Source: Enoplosus armatus (Eukaryota; Chordata; Actinopteri; Centrarchiformes; Enoplosidae). Taken from it: a DNA stretch of 64,000 nt. Location of the stretch: NCBI RefSeq assembly GCF_043641665.1, contig NC_092184.1:23870608-23934607 (forward strand), written 5' to 3'. Within the stretch, counting starts at the first letter, position 1. The number at the start of each line of letters is the position of its first letter. The translations under genes and the position numbers were made by a program. The notes beneath the pieces were generated by a model, which was not told where the DNA came from, searched no databases, and saw only the letters and a program-made list of their open reading frames with translations. Below are positions 11,985 to 23,400 of this stretch, piece after piece.

Positions 11985-13467
11985 CCTTGATAGTTCGGTC
12001 CAGAGAGGCGCTGGCAAACTGGTTGTTGTCTTTGGGGTTGATGACAATCTCCATGACGTAGTGAGTGTGTCCCTCAAACACTTGACTACATGACCACTTT
12101 CTGTCCCAGTCCCACAGCTTGATCAACATGTCATCTGAAAACACATTAAAAAAAAAACCTGATGATGATGTGCTGAATATATTCTACCTTTCTAGTTACA
12201 GTTAGTTGAAGAAAAACTCCTGTACGAAAGTTAGAGTGTTTGTAGTTGTGTCCTACCGCTGCTGGTGAGGATGTAGGGCTGCGTGGGGTGGACAGCGATA
12301 CAGCGGATGTAGTCCGAGTGAGCCTCAAACATGTGAACTCGCTCCAGAGTGTTGTAATTGAACACACGGATCAGCATATCATCCTGGGGACACACGGAGA
12401 GATTGACAAGTGCATTTTTTGGCGCTAAACAGAACACAAAGAAGGAGGAATGATAAAGAAGCTGACTTGAAAAGAGATAAATATTTCTTTCTTAAATGCT
12501 CATCGCGAGCTCATTTAAAAACTCCTAAAGCTCCGGTGGAGCTGCAGTACTCACTGCTCCAGCAATGACCCAGTGTCTCCTGGCTACAAACTTGGCCACT
12601 CTGACAGGCAGGTCACACACCTCAAAGGTTTTCACCATCATCTACACACACGGGGTTCAAACCACATTAACATGACACACACTCAGAAACATGAAGGGAT
12701 TGTGCTGAGTGAAGCAATGAGTCAATAAGGCTGTGATCAAACAAGTGATTGGGTGCTCAGAGGGACGTGTGACTGGCTGATAGGGACCTGTGACTCGTGG
12801 TTCCAGACCACCACAGTGCCGCTGTAGAGGCTGATCATCATCCACGGCTCGGTGGGGTGCAGATCCACACTCTTCACCCGGTCTGACCGAGCCGTCAGCC
12901 TCCGCTTGATGTCCAGCCGCAGAGGCTATAAAGTACCAGGGAAGGAAAGAAATTAAGATCGCAATAAAAGATATGAATGAGCATCAGTCAGCTCCACGCA
13001 ACAATATCTGATGCTCTGTTGGCAGAAGACAACAATCTGCAGCACTTGGAATGACATTTACTCTACATGGGACGTTTTGCAGTGCAGACACGTTTCAGTC
13101 AGTGGCTTACATCTTGTAAGGCGGAAACACTTTTAATGACATGTTGGAGTCTATTGTACTTATGGAGGGGTGGGGGGGGGTGTGTCTGTTGATACTACCC
13201 ATTCCACATTTTATATGCATGACTGCTCCAGAATGACTGCGTCCGTTTCAAGCCTCATCTCGTCAGTGGTAATGTGTAGCTTTGTCACTCATCTACTTAT
13301 AATTGGATGAATGTGTGTTAAAAAAAATTTTTTTTTTTAAATCTCCCAAAAGCAAATGTGAAAACTTCATAACCGCGTCCGACTGACAAAAGAAGTGCGA
13401 GACAGCAAACCAACACAGTTCCGGTATCATTTCGTTCAGTTTTGAGTTACTTTGTTCCGCCTACCAT
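3458..13467 (-). CDS. copb2: Coatomer subunit beta' (beta'-COP), complete, with an enlarged C-terminal tail
   Basis: Beta'-COP is part of the COPI coat that forms vesicles for Golgi-to-ER and intra-Golgi transport and binds dilysine cargo tails. Coding exons, in order: 13467-13465 (ATG only), 12925-12788, 12641-12555, 12383-12257, 12134-11986, 11651-11505, 10985-10886, 10775-10633, 9992-9793, 9473-9363, 8827-8739, 8659-8553, 8470-8327, 8208-8078, 7862-7655, 7348-7238, 6403-6189, 6106-6014, 5713-5533, 5381-5310, 4853-3711, 3547-3458. They sum to 3,789 nt with all phases consistent, giving 1,262 residues. The N terminus ([20 protein letters not shown]), the WD40 blocks (residues about 1-300, a second propeller to about 590) and the alpha-solenoid (about 600-830; [20 protein letters not shown]) match beta'-COP closely. 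The end, [17 protein letters not shown], matches the acidic COPB2 tail. Without the 1,143-nt exon the protein is 881 residues, near the human length of about 906. The first donor is ATG|GTAGGC. Confidence 0.97.
3711..4853 (-). other. copb2: Giant penultimate exon of copb2 (381 codons, phase 0-0)
   Basis: The exon is bounded by tatatag|GAAGTGGTG and GACGAG|gtaaac. It is exactly 381 codons, and both borders fall between codons, so it can be kept or skipped without changing frame. It encodes residues 853-1233: rich in Glu, Ala, Thr, Val, Pro and Ser, with very few aromatics, so probably disordered. It contains three 15-residue repeats ([15 protein letters not shown] type, residues about 1004-1048) and an acidic leucine patch ([15 protein letters not shown], about 1143-1157). 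I know no counterpart in the human protein. The frame stays open for the whole exon, which supports real coding use. Whether it is constitutive or alternative cannot be told from DNA alone. Confidence 0.85.
4256..4410 (-). repeat. copb2: 45-bp coding minisatellite in the copb2 giant exon
   Basis: Three successive 45-bp units start at 4256, 4301 and 4346, and a partial fourth starts at 4391. Each unit begins ttgccatgg on the plus strand. Units 1 and 2 are identical; unit 3 differs by a few bases. A 45-bp period keeps the frame and gives the 15-residue peptide repeat. Confidence 0.95.
4950..5150. repeat. Dispersed teleost-type repeat fragment in copb2 intron 20
   Basis: The run aagtatcaaaagtaaaagta, then atattatgatatgttac, gcagcattttactgttgtag and gaggtggagctagttttac, is one I associate with a very common teleost interspersed repeat. 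No second copy was found in this window, so the call rests on memory. Confidence 0.45.
6690..6855. repeat. Dispersed repeat (GTTAGCATGCTAA type), copy 1, in copb2 intron 17
   Basis: It starts catcatcagcctcagctgta, then shows repeated short palindromes (gttagcatgctaac, agcatgttagcat, gagcatgttagcatgctagc). A second diverged copy in the same order lies at 31310-31470. No coding content. Confidence 0.75.
8916..9341. repeat. Foldback (inverted-repeat) element, full copy, in copb2 intron 10
   Basis: The left half begins ggaatagtttgacattttgg and contains gttagcttagcttagcat. The right half contains the reverse complement (tttatgctaagctaagtt) and ends near gccgaaatgtcgaagtcttcc. Inner arms around 9085-9108 and 9149-9179 (cctggctccgtcaaagtt / aactttggctttgacagagcc) also pair. 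The element is about 425 bp and palindromic over almost its whole length. No open frame; probably a MITE-like non-autonomous element. Confidence 0.8.
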
Positions 13468-13600
13468 GTTTCCACGTCAGCGAGTCTCCGCGGTGCTGTT
13501 CAGGAAAGACACCGGCCGCCCTGCTGCCCTCGCCGAGCTTCTCCTGGAGAACTCACCGGAGAAAGTTTGGTGACCAAGTGAGCGAGAATAAAAACAAAAA
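13468..13600 (-). promoter_or_regulatory. copb2: Probable copb2 promoter / 5' untranslated region
   Basis: The stretch just upstream of the copb2 ATG is richer in G+C and CpG than its flanks (cgagtctccgcgg, cgccctgctgccctcgccg). This fits a housekeeping promoter. I see no clear TATA box. The transcription start cannot be placed. Confidence 0.45.
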
Positions 13601-14059
13601 CAAAATGATTTCCGGTTCTTATTTTCACAATAAACCTCTGAAAAGATACGTAATATCTTTACACGCTTGGCTACACCAATTGATTTTATATAATAGTCCC
13701 AATATGATCTTGTAGTTTCATCAAAGTAAGTTAAAGAAATCTATATATTTATATAATAATAATTAGCTGGAAATTAATTGATCAGAATCTTGTTTGTTTA
13801 GCTCTATAAACAACAAATGGACAATAACATACATTTAATACATAAAGGTCAAACCGGTAATGTAATAAGCTCTCATATATACTTACATACAGTATGCTTT
13901 ATGTAGAGTATATGCATGTATACATATCTATACAGTATATATACAGCCCGCTTAGATAAACATTTGACAATAAAAGCTGTAATTTTGTGGTGACCGCTAA
14001 CTAATAACTCGTGTAAACAGTTTATATTCTAACATTTGAAATGTGACGCTTTTATTTTG

Positions 14060-14265
14060 AAGACAATACGCCCCCTTTCCGGTTGAAATCTCTCTGTCGC
14101 CGTCTGACTTGACGCAACTTTTTTTTTTTTTTTTTGGCGACGTGGATCGTCCGGCGCTTCCTGTGGCAGCAGCTCGAGATCCGGCGCAGAAGCAGAACAT
14201 GTTGTACCTGTGAGCTCGTGCTACACTGCAAAAACCACATGCGGCGCGTGGACAAGCCAACAATT
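14060..14265. promoter_or_regulatory. CpG-dense block between copb2 and rbp2, function unknown
   Basis: About 200 bases with many CpG (ggcgacgtggatcgtccggcg, gatccggcgcag, catgcggcgcgtgg) stand out from AT-rich flanks, with a T run at about 14119-14135. A possible plus-strand donor CT|gtgagc lies near 14208. No recognisable protein is encoded on either strand. It could be a distal promoter, an unannotated non-coding first exon or a dead CpG island. The rest of 13600-14555 is AT-rich and empty. Confidence 0.35.
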
Positions 14266-14555
14266 TACTTTTTTAAATCTGAATCCGCGAAATGGAGAAA
14301 TATGGATTGGATTCTAATGCTCTTTTGTTTTTGTTTTTTGTCTCATGCAAAACGTTTCAGGTTGAATGAGACAACAAATGTAGTTTTGACATGTTTTTGC
14401 AGTGTGTCGTCAGAGCCCGTCTCTGTACATCAGTCTGTATAAACACATTCAAGACAGTTTTCATATAAGAGAAAACATTCAGGGTGAAGGGAAAGTCGGG
14501 ACCTTAATGTGGAAAAACAACTACTGTGTCTATCATTGCTGTGGTGTTAAATCAG

Positions 14556-14561
14556 TTTATT
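14556..14561 (-). terminator. rbp2: Poly(A) signal of rbp2
   Basis: TTTATT on the plus strand reads AATAAA on the minus strand, 85-90 bases after the rbp2 TAA. It is the nearest canonical signal, so the 3' untranslated region is short. Confidence 0.7.
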
Positions 14562-14645
14562 ACAGGTCTTCACAATCACATTATAAATAGACAGCAACAT
14601 GCATCACAGGACAGACAGTTGAGTGCAGATGAGGTTCGTTCCGTC

Positions 14646-15963
14646 TTACTGGGCCTTCTTAAATACTTGGTGGCAGACTTTGTCGAGCACAGTGATTTCC
14701 TGAAAGAGAAGAGACAGACCTTCAGACTGCGAGTCCAACGTGATGCAACAAACGTCTCTGTCGTCTTAGTTACATAACTTAGCCTACATCTATTAGATAG
14801 TGATTCGCTATCTTGTTTTTTCTGTTACTGCCGACAGATAGGAGACAGAGTGTGATTTTATTGGAGGTTGGGAAAACACTGCATCATGCAAGTGAAGGGA
14901 GAAAGTGAATTTGGAGTTTACAACCCCGGTCCCATGACTTAACCAATGTGTCTGTCTCTCACCAGGTGTAGCAGGTCTCCCTCGATCCAGTGTGTCCAGC
15001 CACGATTTTCTTTCTCCCCCTTCTGAACACACACCAGCTTGTCCCCGTCCCAGGTCACCAGTGACTGATATCACCACACAGACAAGCATTATTTTTTTTT
15101 TTTACTGGTGAGTATTCAAAAGATTTTACAGCACTTTCCTCGTTCAATTCAGCGTAAAATGCAAGAAAACAGCCCCACCATGACTTTTCGGTTGTCCAGG
15201 CCCTTCGTGTGCTCCTCGAACTGCACTCCCACGGTGAAGTTGACCTCGTAGTTCCTGAAGGTGCTCAGGGTCTTCGTTTCAAACTTGTCTCCGTTCTGGA
15301 CGATCACTTTTGTCTGATGCAGGTGGGAAGCTATCTTTCTGGTGGCAAAGTCAATGTCTGCAAGCACGAACACACACACACACACACACGAACACACACA
15401 CACGAACACACAAGAATGAATGGGATTTCAGTCAGTGGCAGAAAGTTTGGAAATCATTTTCTTCGGTGTGTAATTTGACTTTTTTACTGACTGAATCCTC
15501 GTGCACAGACACACCGACACCACAGGCCACTTATTATGATTCCTCTCCTACTGGTCGTTTTGACAGTCTCATTTACCCTTTAAAAATGACCTTGCTCCGA
15601 GTCAGAATGAGCCTAAATGAGTTTCTCCTCCCCGTTCAGCATTGGGCCCTGCCAAGGAGAACCACCACCACCCACCCCCCGACCGTTTAGATATTCATAT
15701 CCCATTTGCTTTAAAGTGAAAATTCAATTTCCTCCCATCACTCTTACAGATGAGGCCCCTATATTTACCCGTCTAAATAATATTTTTGACCCATTTCCAT
15801 AAGGATGTCATTTTCCCATCCGCTCCGTGGAAATGAGACGGAGGCGTTCAGGATTTCCCGGATTTTGCGCAAGCTGAGTGTACCGGGGGTTGTTTTATGA
15901 ATTGCAGATGGAGTCGTGAATAATGAAAGTGTTCCCGGGCCTGATCAATGAGAGCCGAGCGCT

Positions 15964-16000
<37 letters not shown>

Positions 16001-16494
16001 TTTTTTTTCTTTAAAATGACGAGCTGGCCCGCTGCCTGATCCAGGGTCGGAATCTGTCTTCCTTTTTCTGCACATCAGGAGGAATGAAACGCAGAAAGGA
16101 GTGAATCAATATTTATTTGGCGTGGTAACAGACGGCAGCCGCTCATAGAGTGGAGGTTAACTTGGCCTGACAGCAGCTCAATGAGGAAATGAAGCAGTGC
16201 CCCGGCGTTCCTCTCTTTCCTCTCTCTATCTTCCTCACACTGCTGCTCTCTCACTCTTTCTGTCACTCTCAGCTCAGGCCTCCCTCCCTACTGTGCTGCA
16301 CGTCTTCTTCTTCTTCTTCTTCTTCTTCTAATAGGCTCCTGTTTCTAATGAGGGTTACAAGCTGCAGTCTCCCCCTTCTATGCCAGTTTGCATTAAGTAG
16401 GCAGCAACAGGGCTTACTTACCGATCGCCTTCATGACGTCCTCAAAGTTCTCGTTGCTCACCATCTCCCAGCGTCCATTGTAGTCTGCAGGCAT
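14646..16494 (-). CDS. rbp2: Cellular retinol-binding protein, CRBP II-like (complete)
   Basis: Four exons, 16494-16422 (73 nt), 15357-15179 (179), 15064-14963 (102) and 14699-14646 (54), follow the standard intron plan of the intracellular lipid-binding family and give 135 residues. The protein is a small cytosolic beta-barrel that carries retinol/retinal and presents it to esterifying or oxidising enzymes. It starts [20 protein letters not shown] (family N-terminal signature), continues [59 protein letters not shown], and ends [11 protein letters not shown]. Lys41 (Lys40 in mature numbering) of the retinol pocket is present. The usual Gln108 is His here (GWTHWIEG), as in CRBP III/IV. I call it rbp2 from the DIDFATRKI block and its place next to copb2; the paralogue letter cannot be decided. 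The ATG context (aaaaATGCC) is good. Confidence 0.9.
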
Positions 16495-16576
16495 TTTTGA
16501 CTGGTGTGTGAGCGGGGGAGGCAGTTTACGTTTAGGTTTATTTGTCAAACTGAGAGAGACAGTTCAGTGGCCCAAC

Positions 16577-16588
16577 CCTTTATATACA
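16577..16588 (-). promoter_or_regulatory. rbp2: TATA box of rbp2
   Basis: On the minus strand the sequence reads tgtatataaaggg, a strong TATA match, about 85-90 bases upstream of the start codon. This predicts a start site near 16550 and a 5' leader of about 55 bases. A regulated TATA promoter suits a tissue-restricted retinoid carrier. Confidence 0.65.
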
Positions 16589-17959
16589 CTGTGTTTGTGT
16601 GTGTGTGTTTGTGTGTGTGTGTGTATGGAGCAAAGGACAGGGTCCGCCTGATAACTCCCTCAGGATAGTGTGTTTGTATGTGATATAGAGTTCAGGTTTA
16701 CATGCATTGTGCATTGAGAAGACACTCCCTTCACTATGCGTGTGCATTGACTGTATGCTGCATGTGATAACAATGTAATATCACCTGTTTATGTGTGCAG
16801 TTTGTGCACATGCTTCTGTGTCTGAGCATTACTCAGATGCACTTAAAGAGTCTCCTGCACTTTTTTTTTTCAATCCCCATTTCCTCCCAACAAGCGGCCT
16901 TTAGCAATTACTCATTCTAATGTACTGGAATGGAGGCAAGGTGGGGAGGAGCAGGGGCGGAGGAGAGTGCTGTCCCAGCACTAAGTTCATTTCTGCGGTG
17001 GAAAGATTCCTCTCTGGTTTCACGTCAAGGAACGAAGTTCGAGGGAGGAAATTTTGTTGACTCAAATGCGGTTCCACAACAGTATTTACCAAAGTTTAAG
17101 ACTCAAAATTCTTGACTTCAAGGTCTCTTTAAGAATCTATTCGAGATCAGACGCCTGTGCTTGAGTTTTCTGTGCGTTAGTGTTGGTTTATGCAAAGCTG
17201 CTGATCGAGGTTAGGTCTTACCACTAAACCACAGTTCATTATTTATGCTGAAGGAATGTGAAAACGATCTGGCACCTAATATCTGTTCTTTATCCCAGAC
17301 ATCAACACAGGCTCACTCAGCAGCAGCCATAATCAATACAGTTTGCTCTGTGGATCTCTTTCAGAGGAGCTGAAGTGCTTTCAAAATGCTGCGGTAATGA
17401 TACAGTATCACCGCGGCAGCAGGGCTCTATCTGACAGAGACACCAATTTGATCTTGCGTCGATGGGGTTGTATGTGGAGGGTCAAAGGTGAGGCGAGTGG
17501 TGTGTGTCATGGTTTATCAGAGCTGATAAGGCGCCTGGATCTACAGTAATCTCTCACCCACAGGCAATGGCCAGATAGCAATGTGTAATTGCACTCCTTT
17601 ACCTCATTTTACCTCCTTTTCACCAATATTATCTTCAATGTCCTCTGTATATTCCATATTTTCCAACATACATATAACTATCAAATAACGTACATACAGT
17701 GGGTGATCCATGTAGCATCAAGTGAGGTTGCTAAAAAACAAACTTAAAGCTGCGCTAATCAATGTTGTTATGAACAACAGAAGAAATGACAACATGTGAT
17801 GTGGAAAGGGTCCCCTCATCTCCGCGGAGCATTGTATCATCCTTCAGCTCATTGCTTTGGTTTTTACACCCTGGATCTTTACTGTTTGGGTTGACTCTCT
17901 CCTCGGGCTCATTTTCAGCAGCAGAAGGCAGATGTTTTTAGCGAAAAAGCTAAACACAT

Positions 17960-18060
17960 AAAAGACAGATTAACAGCTAGTGAGCATTGTGGAGCATTAA
18001 AGCAGATAAAGACAACAGGAGCTGTTGGAGACCAAAACAGAGTGAAAACAGAGTAAAAAT
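17960..18060. repeat. Dispersed repeat with gtggagcat(t)...gttggagacc core, copy 1
   Basis: Its core (gtggagcattaaagcagat, then gagctgttggagaccaaaac) matches a block at 34530-34605. The repeat may extend left to about 17735, where the text also looks repetitive (aaagctgcgctaatcaatg). Confidence 0.55.
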
Positions 18061-20363
18061 TGGGCTCGCATTCACCAGCTGGACTGAAACACAACTTCAA
18101 ATATATGCTACTGTTGATCCGTGCCTGCTGGATGTGTACATAAGTAACTGTTTGCTAACATGTTTTCCATAACAACTTTAAAAGGGGATAACAGGTCAGT
18201 GTTTTCACTTTGTTGCGCTTCTTCTACGTGGCCAAAAACAAAATGTTTATACATGTTACGTAGTTACAAGGTTTACTATGTTATTTCTGTCACCTAGCAA
18301 AGTAATATACACATGCAAATGATACATCTGCACGTCACACATGCACGAAGGTTACTTTTGAAACGCTTTGAAAAACAATTAACTGCTAAACTTTTCCCAT
18401 TAGTCAAAGCAAGGATTTGTAATACTTCATGCCGCTGTAACAAATCACATTCTTTATTTGCATACAGTCGATGTCCAGCCGAGTGAGATGATACGAATGT
18501 CACTGCAGCGCCTGTGTCAAACATGGTTTTCATATTGTGCAAAAGAGACTTTAAAGGCCCTGAAAACATATTTTCTAAATTCGCTTCTTGCTATAAGCAA
18601 AGGGGATCTTCATGAACTGGAACCCTTTCGATTATTTCACGTGGCACATGTTTGTGTTTCTCTGTGCTCTTTCTGCTGGTTTGAAGTGGGCGGGGCTCAT
18701 TTGGAAAAAGGTGATGTCATGTGTTGAATCAAATTATAAATACGTAAAGTTTGAAATACATTTTGTTGGACCTTTGAAAAGTAAATTAGTTTATAAAATA
18801 AATTTAATGTATTCTTGTTTTCTAATTTTTTCTAATTTACTGTACAATGCTGTGTCTGCATTACAAAAATGCACTTGACCCCACCTATCTACTTCCATAT
18901 TTACATGACTTTATTAAAACAAAAGTCTAATAATCATTCTAATACAACTGATGGTGATGAATACCACCAACACACAAATGTTGATATCCTGCTTATTTTT
19001 CTTTTCAGGGTTGGATGAACATGTTGTTGACTTCACCACACAGGGGCAATGTTGCTGCATACAAGTGAAAGTTAAAGCTCCTCGTGAAAACAGGTAGAAA
19101 TATCCTGTGCTCTCTGCAAAATAGTACCACATGTTATACTGTGATCAAAGTTAAGACGACACGGAGCCATCTGGTAGCCGAGGGCCGACTTGGTGGAAAT
19201 CTGTTCTCCGTGGTTTGTTGCTCTCGTCAGGTGAATTGGAAGGAATTTGTAAGTTGTAAGAACAGGTTAAAGAGAGGCAATATCTGGTTTACAGCAGACG
19301 CCGAGGCGAGGAAGAGAGAATTTGACTTTGAAACTGCTCTTAATGATTTAGAAAAAGCCGAGCAATCCTATAAGCAAGAAGGGCTGCATCCACTTGCACG
19401 TGCACACGCATGCACGCGTGCTCTCACACGTACACACCATCTCATAAACTTATGCAAATGCAATTAGGGTTAGTTTTAATAATGCATGACAGCGGATTCA
19501 TTTTTAATTCTGCCTAATTCACACCTAATGGCACTTCCTGCACCCCGTAACCTTGGAGGCACGCACATACATGTCTGCGTGTTGAATGTGTTTCAAGATT
19601 TCTGAACAACTTGGCAGCATTTCACACCTTCCAGCACATCCACAGTTGTGTGTGTGTGTGTGTGTTGATACTCACAGCGTCTCATTTTAAACACACGTCA
19701 TATATAGCGGTCGACAGGCTGCGAAGTAATCCTGCGCTTCTATTTCCTACTACGACTCTTCAGTTCTCCCCCCTCCCTCTGAGAGGTTTTTATCCCTCTA
19801 TCTCAGACCTAATCTTTTAACAGTAAGATGTTGTGCATTGTGCTTGCATGCTGTGTCACTCTCCACAATGCAGTTTCAATATCCTGTGTTGATTCGATTC
19901 AATTTGCTTCATTAGCGCGGCATTCAAAGCAGCGCATTACTAAGTCTTTACATCCCCGTGCAGCTCCCCCAGCAGCCCCCTCATCTCTCCCATCTCTTCC
20001 TCCTCCCCGTTGTTTCGGAACATCAAAGGTTAGATTAATCACAATCCTCCGAGGAGACAAATGACGGAGAGAAGTCTGCTCTTTGTTATGAAACCCTTGT
20101 CATTGATTTCAGCACAGAGTAGATATATTTGTAATATATTTTCATCCCACCCATGGACTCTAATAGTGCCGCGTCTTGCTGTGTGCTTTGATGTCCCAGT
20201 GAGAATTGAAAGGGCCCCAGTGTTCCCACACAACTGAATGATTTTTGCTTTTATCCTTCTTATGGAAGCCTTTCTGGAAAAAAGAAGCTCAGCAGTGCTG
20301 TTAGTACAAGATGAAAAGTAGCCATGTTAGAGGAGATTGCACATACAGAAGGAATCCATGCCT

Positions 20364-20364
<1 letters not shown>

Positions 20365-20426
<62 letters not shown>
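20365..20426. repeat. (CA)n microsatellite, about 31 units
   Basis: Uninterrupted CA dinucleotides. All open frames over it (His-Thr or Cys-Val runs) are repeat artefacts. Confidence 0.97.
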
Positions 20427-20428
<2 letters not shown>

Positions 20429-23400
20429 CATACTCTACAACCATTACAATTTCAGACAGAGGACAAAGGCCAGTTGAGCGCCAGTCCATTCTTATGGCTT
20501 CTACACACTCCCAAATAGTGCGCAGTCCTTTGGAGAGTAGAAAATAACAGGTCTGCGGGTTGTACAGTCTTGATGTCAATAGTCGCGGCCCATTCAGGTG
20601 CCACTGACACGTTCTCAGAGCTGTGGAGGCATTTTCTGTGTCAAGGTCACCCTGTGTGCAGGTGCATGTGCGCTGCTTCATACCGGATCTGTGCACATTT
20701 TTTATCCCGCCATGAATGTATGCATGCGCTTGCCCGTGGTTGTTTGTCCATTTATGCATGCTAAATGCCTCGCCGTGCCTGACCATCATCGCTCTCCTGC
20801 TTTCACCCGACCTGTACCAGCCGGCACCCGAGCCCATTCTCCACGCCGCTTCCAAGGAGCATAAATCAAATCCCATGTTCCACCTCTGCGTGTGTCATCC
20901 CGTCCCCCTGAGGGCCTGAATCTTGCAATCCTGACCTCCACCAATCCATTTGGTGCTTCCTCACCCATCCACCCCCAGAAAGGAGCACCCGGATAATCCT
21001 AGGAAGAAAACATACTGTAAGCTCTCTGCCATCTTTCACTTTTCTTTTTCTTTTTTCTTTTTTGACTTTTTTTCCCTCAGGAAGTTTGAGCTGGAAAACA
21101 GAGAGGGGAAGAAGGGGATGACAGTGCTAAATATTTCATGTTTTCCTCTTGGTAATTCCGTACAGTCGGAATGAGACCTCGTTTTCCACAGAAACACAAG
21201 CAACTGTGGGACTGATTGCGGGAGCCCGGGAAGCTCTGTGTTTCTCTCTATTTTTTGCTTCTCTGCTCTGAAATAGGCCTGGATGGTGATGCATAATGCA
21301 TGCTATTCCTATGTGGAGCTGGAAAGGTTCTGTGGGTCCTGAGGGATCAGCCAGGGAAAGGGTGTCCAGATTCGCATTCTGCAGTGTAGGGCCGGGCAAG
21401 TCAACGAAAGGGGATGGGGGGGAAAAAGATTTTGCCCCGTATACTCACTTGAGTTTTTGTGTCAGTGGTTCAGATACCTGTGATACTCCTGTAAGTTGTT
21501 ATTATTCTGGTTTTCTTATAAATACAAGACACAAACAGTCTGAGTGTTTATAGAAGCATCATTTTGGAAATACAACATTTCTGCTTGTTTCATGTACTCA
21601 TTTGAGGAACGTTACAGTCTCCTACAGTCTCTCACGCTATGTTTTTGTCTCTTCAGTGAAGTGGAAGCTTGAGTGGACGTTGAAGTCACATGCTACATGT
21701 ACGTCATGGTCATGATTTATTCACTCTTCACTTTCTCACATTTTGCTTTTGTTGATGCCAAGTGGAAAACCTCTTATGTGATATTCCAACTTTCTTTTGA
21801 ATGTTCACTGGAGCGTAGAGGTCTACATGAGCTTCACAGGCATGTTTCTTTTGCCTCTGTGGTTACCACACACACTTATGTGACAAAAATAATATCAGCT
21901 TAAAGGTCCACTTACCTTTTGGAGCTTTCAACCACATCTCAAGTTCAATTGGATTCAGGAGGTGCGATGATGTGGAGCAGAGAGAAGGAGCTGGACAGGA
22001 AGCCGACCTCCCCTGCAGGATGTCCCCCGGTCCGGAGACCAGTGTGTTAAGCTGCTTTTTCTGAGTAGCTTGTAGCGTAGCTTGCTACATTCAACAAAAG
22101 CCCAGTGTTGCTGTAGCCTAACCACTTCCAGTGAAGAATAGCTTGCAGCTTCTCCCCGACACTGTTCATGGTCTTCCTCAATGAATGGAGCTAGACCGGG
22201 TTTTATCATGTGACCTTAATGTGGATCTCGTGGTCACGTGATATAATATAATCATATTGTTTATACATTTTCTTTGCCTGTGCATGTTCTCTTGTTGTTA
22301 TGTTGTGTAACGTCATGATGAAAAAACAAAAATAGACACGTCATTAGAGTTATCTCAGCATGCGTTTAGCTAATGTACGTAGCACAATCTTATGTGTTTC
22401 CTGTTGGTATCGTTCTGTCTTTATTCCTGCTTTCAAACCCTCTCTAGCACACTGGCTGTGCAGGTTTCAGTGAGGCGGGGAGAGGAGCTGCTGGCGGGAA
22501 TGAAAGCCTGTTCTGCTGAGACAGTTGGTTGCCAATCCATCTGGGAAGAGATGGAAAGTGCTCGTAGTTGTCACAAACATTCTGCATTTCTGCCTGCTCC
22601 CTCTTTAACAAACACTGATGGGGAGAAAAGGAGGGAAGGAAAGAAGGAAGAATACATGAAAGAGTGAGAAAAGAAGAAGGCAGAAATGAAGGAGACAAGG
22701 ACGGAGGGAATAAAGGAAAAGGTTGTTACTCCACATTTACTCCTCACTGCTCGCGAACGTCGTCGCTGCCTCTGACGCGAGGTGTGGGAGTGGAATGAGA
22801 AAACTTTGGCTCAGGTTACGTCTAATTTCTTTTAGTTATTTAGCCATTCCGCTTGTGAGGCTTTCAATCTCGGAGGCCTCCGGGGGGTCCAGATTATCGC
22901 TTTCGTTTGGAGAAAATGAGCTGGAAGCTACATTACCTCCCCTGCCTTATGCGAGCTCATTTTTCCCACACCACCATTAGCTCGCTGAAGCCATTTGGAA
23001 ATGCACAGTGGAGTGTTTCCATGTTTCATCAGTAAGTGCCTGGCATTCCTTCAGTCAATTATCACCAGAACTGTCTCTGTGTGTGATAATTCACGCCTCG
23101 GGACTGTGTCTCTGCACCAGGATGGATATACAAGGGACATTTTGATGGAGGTTTTAAGTAGAGATTTCAAACTGAAAACGAGTATTCAGTCATCACTCGA
23201 GCTTGGGTGATACAATGCAAGTAGCATTATTTAAGGAATGAGCTGTGACTAATGCAGAGTTAGCTAGCGGTTTAATAGTACAGCCTACATTTTTTATTGA
23301 AAGAAAAACGGGAAACATTAACACACAAAACGCGAAGGCACTCTGTTGATTTGCACATTGTTGGTGCGTGTAAACAAGGATATTTCAACCTGCCTTTATG

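Noticed and set aside
13997..14263. Minus-strand 88-codon frame over the CpG-rich block
   Set aside because: It includes a poly-Lys run from the T tract and no known domain. The CpG block is reported as regulatory or unknown instead.
19084..19467. A 127-codon frame with a Lys/Glu-rich stretch that looks faintly coiled-coil
   Set aside because: It ends in a His/Thr microsatellite-like tail, and no splice sites or relatives were recognised.
20301..20876. A 191-codon minus-strand open frame
   Set aside because: It runs through a CA microsatellite (long Cys-Val run) and has no family features on either side.
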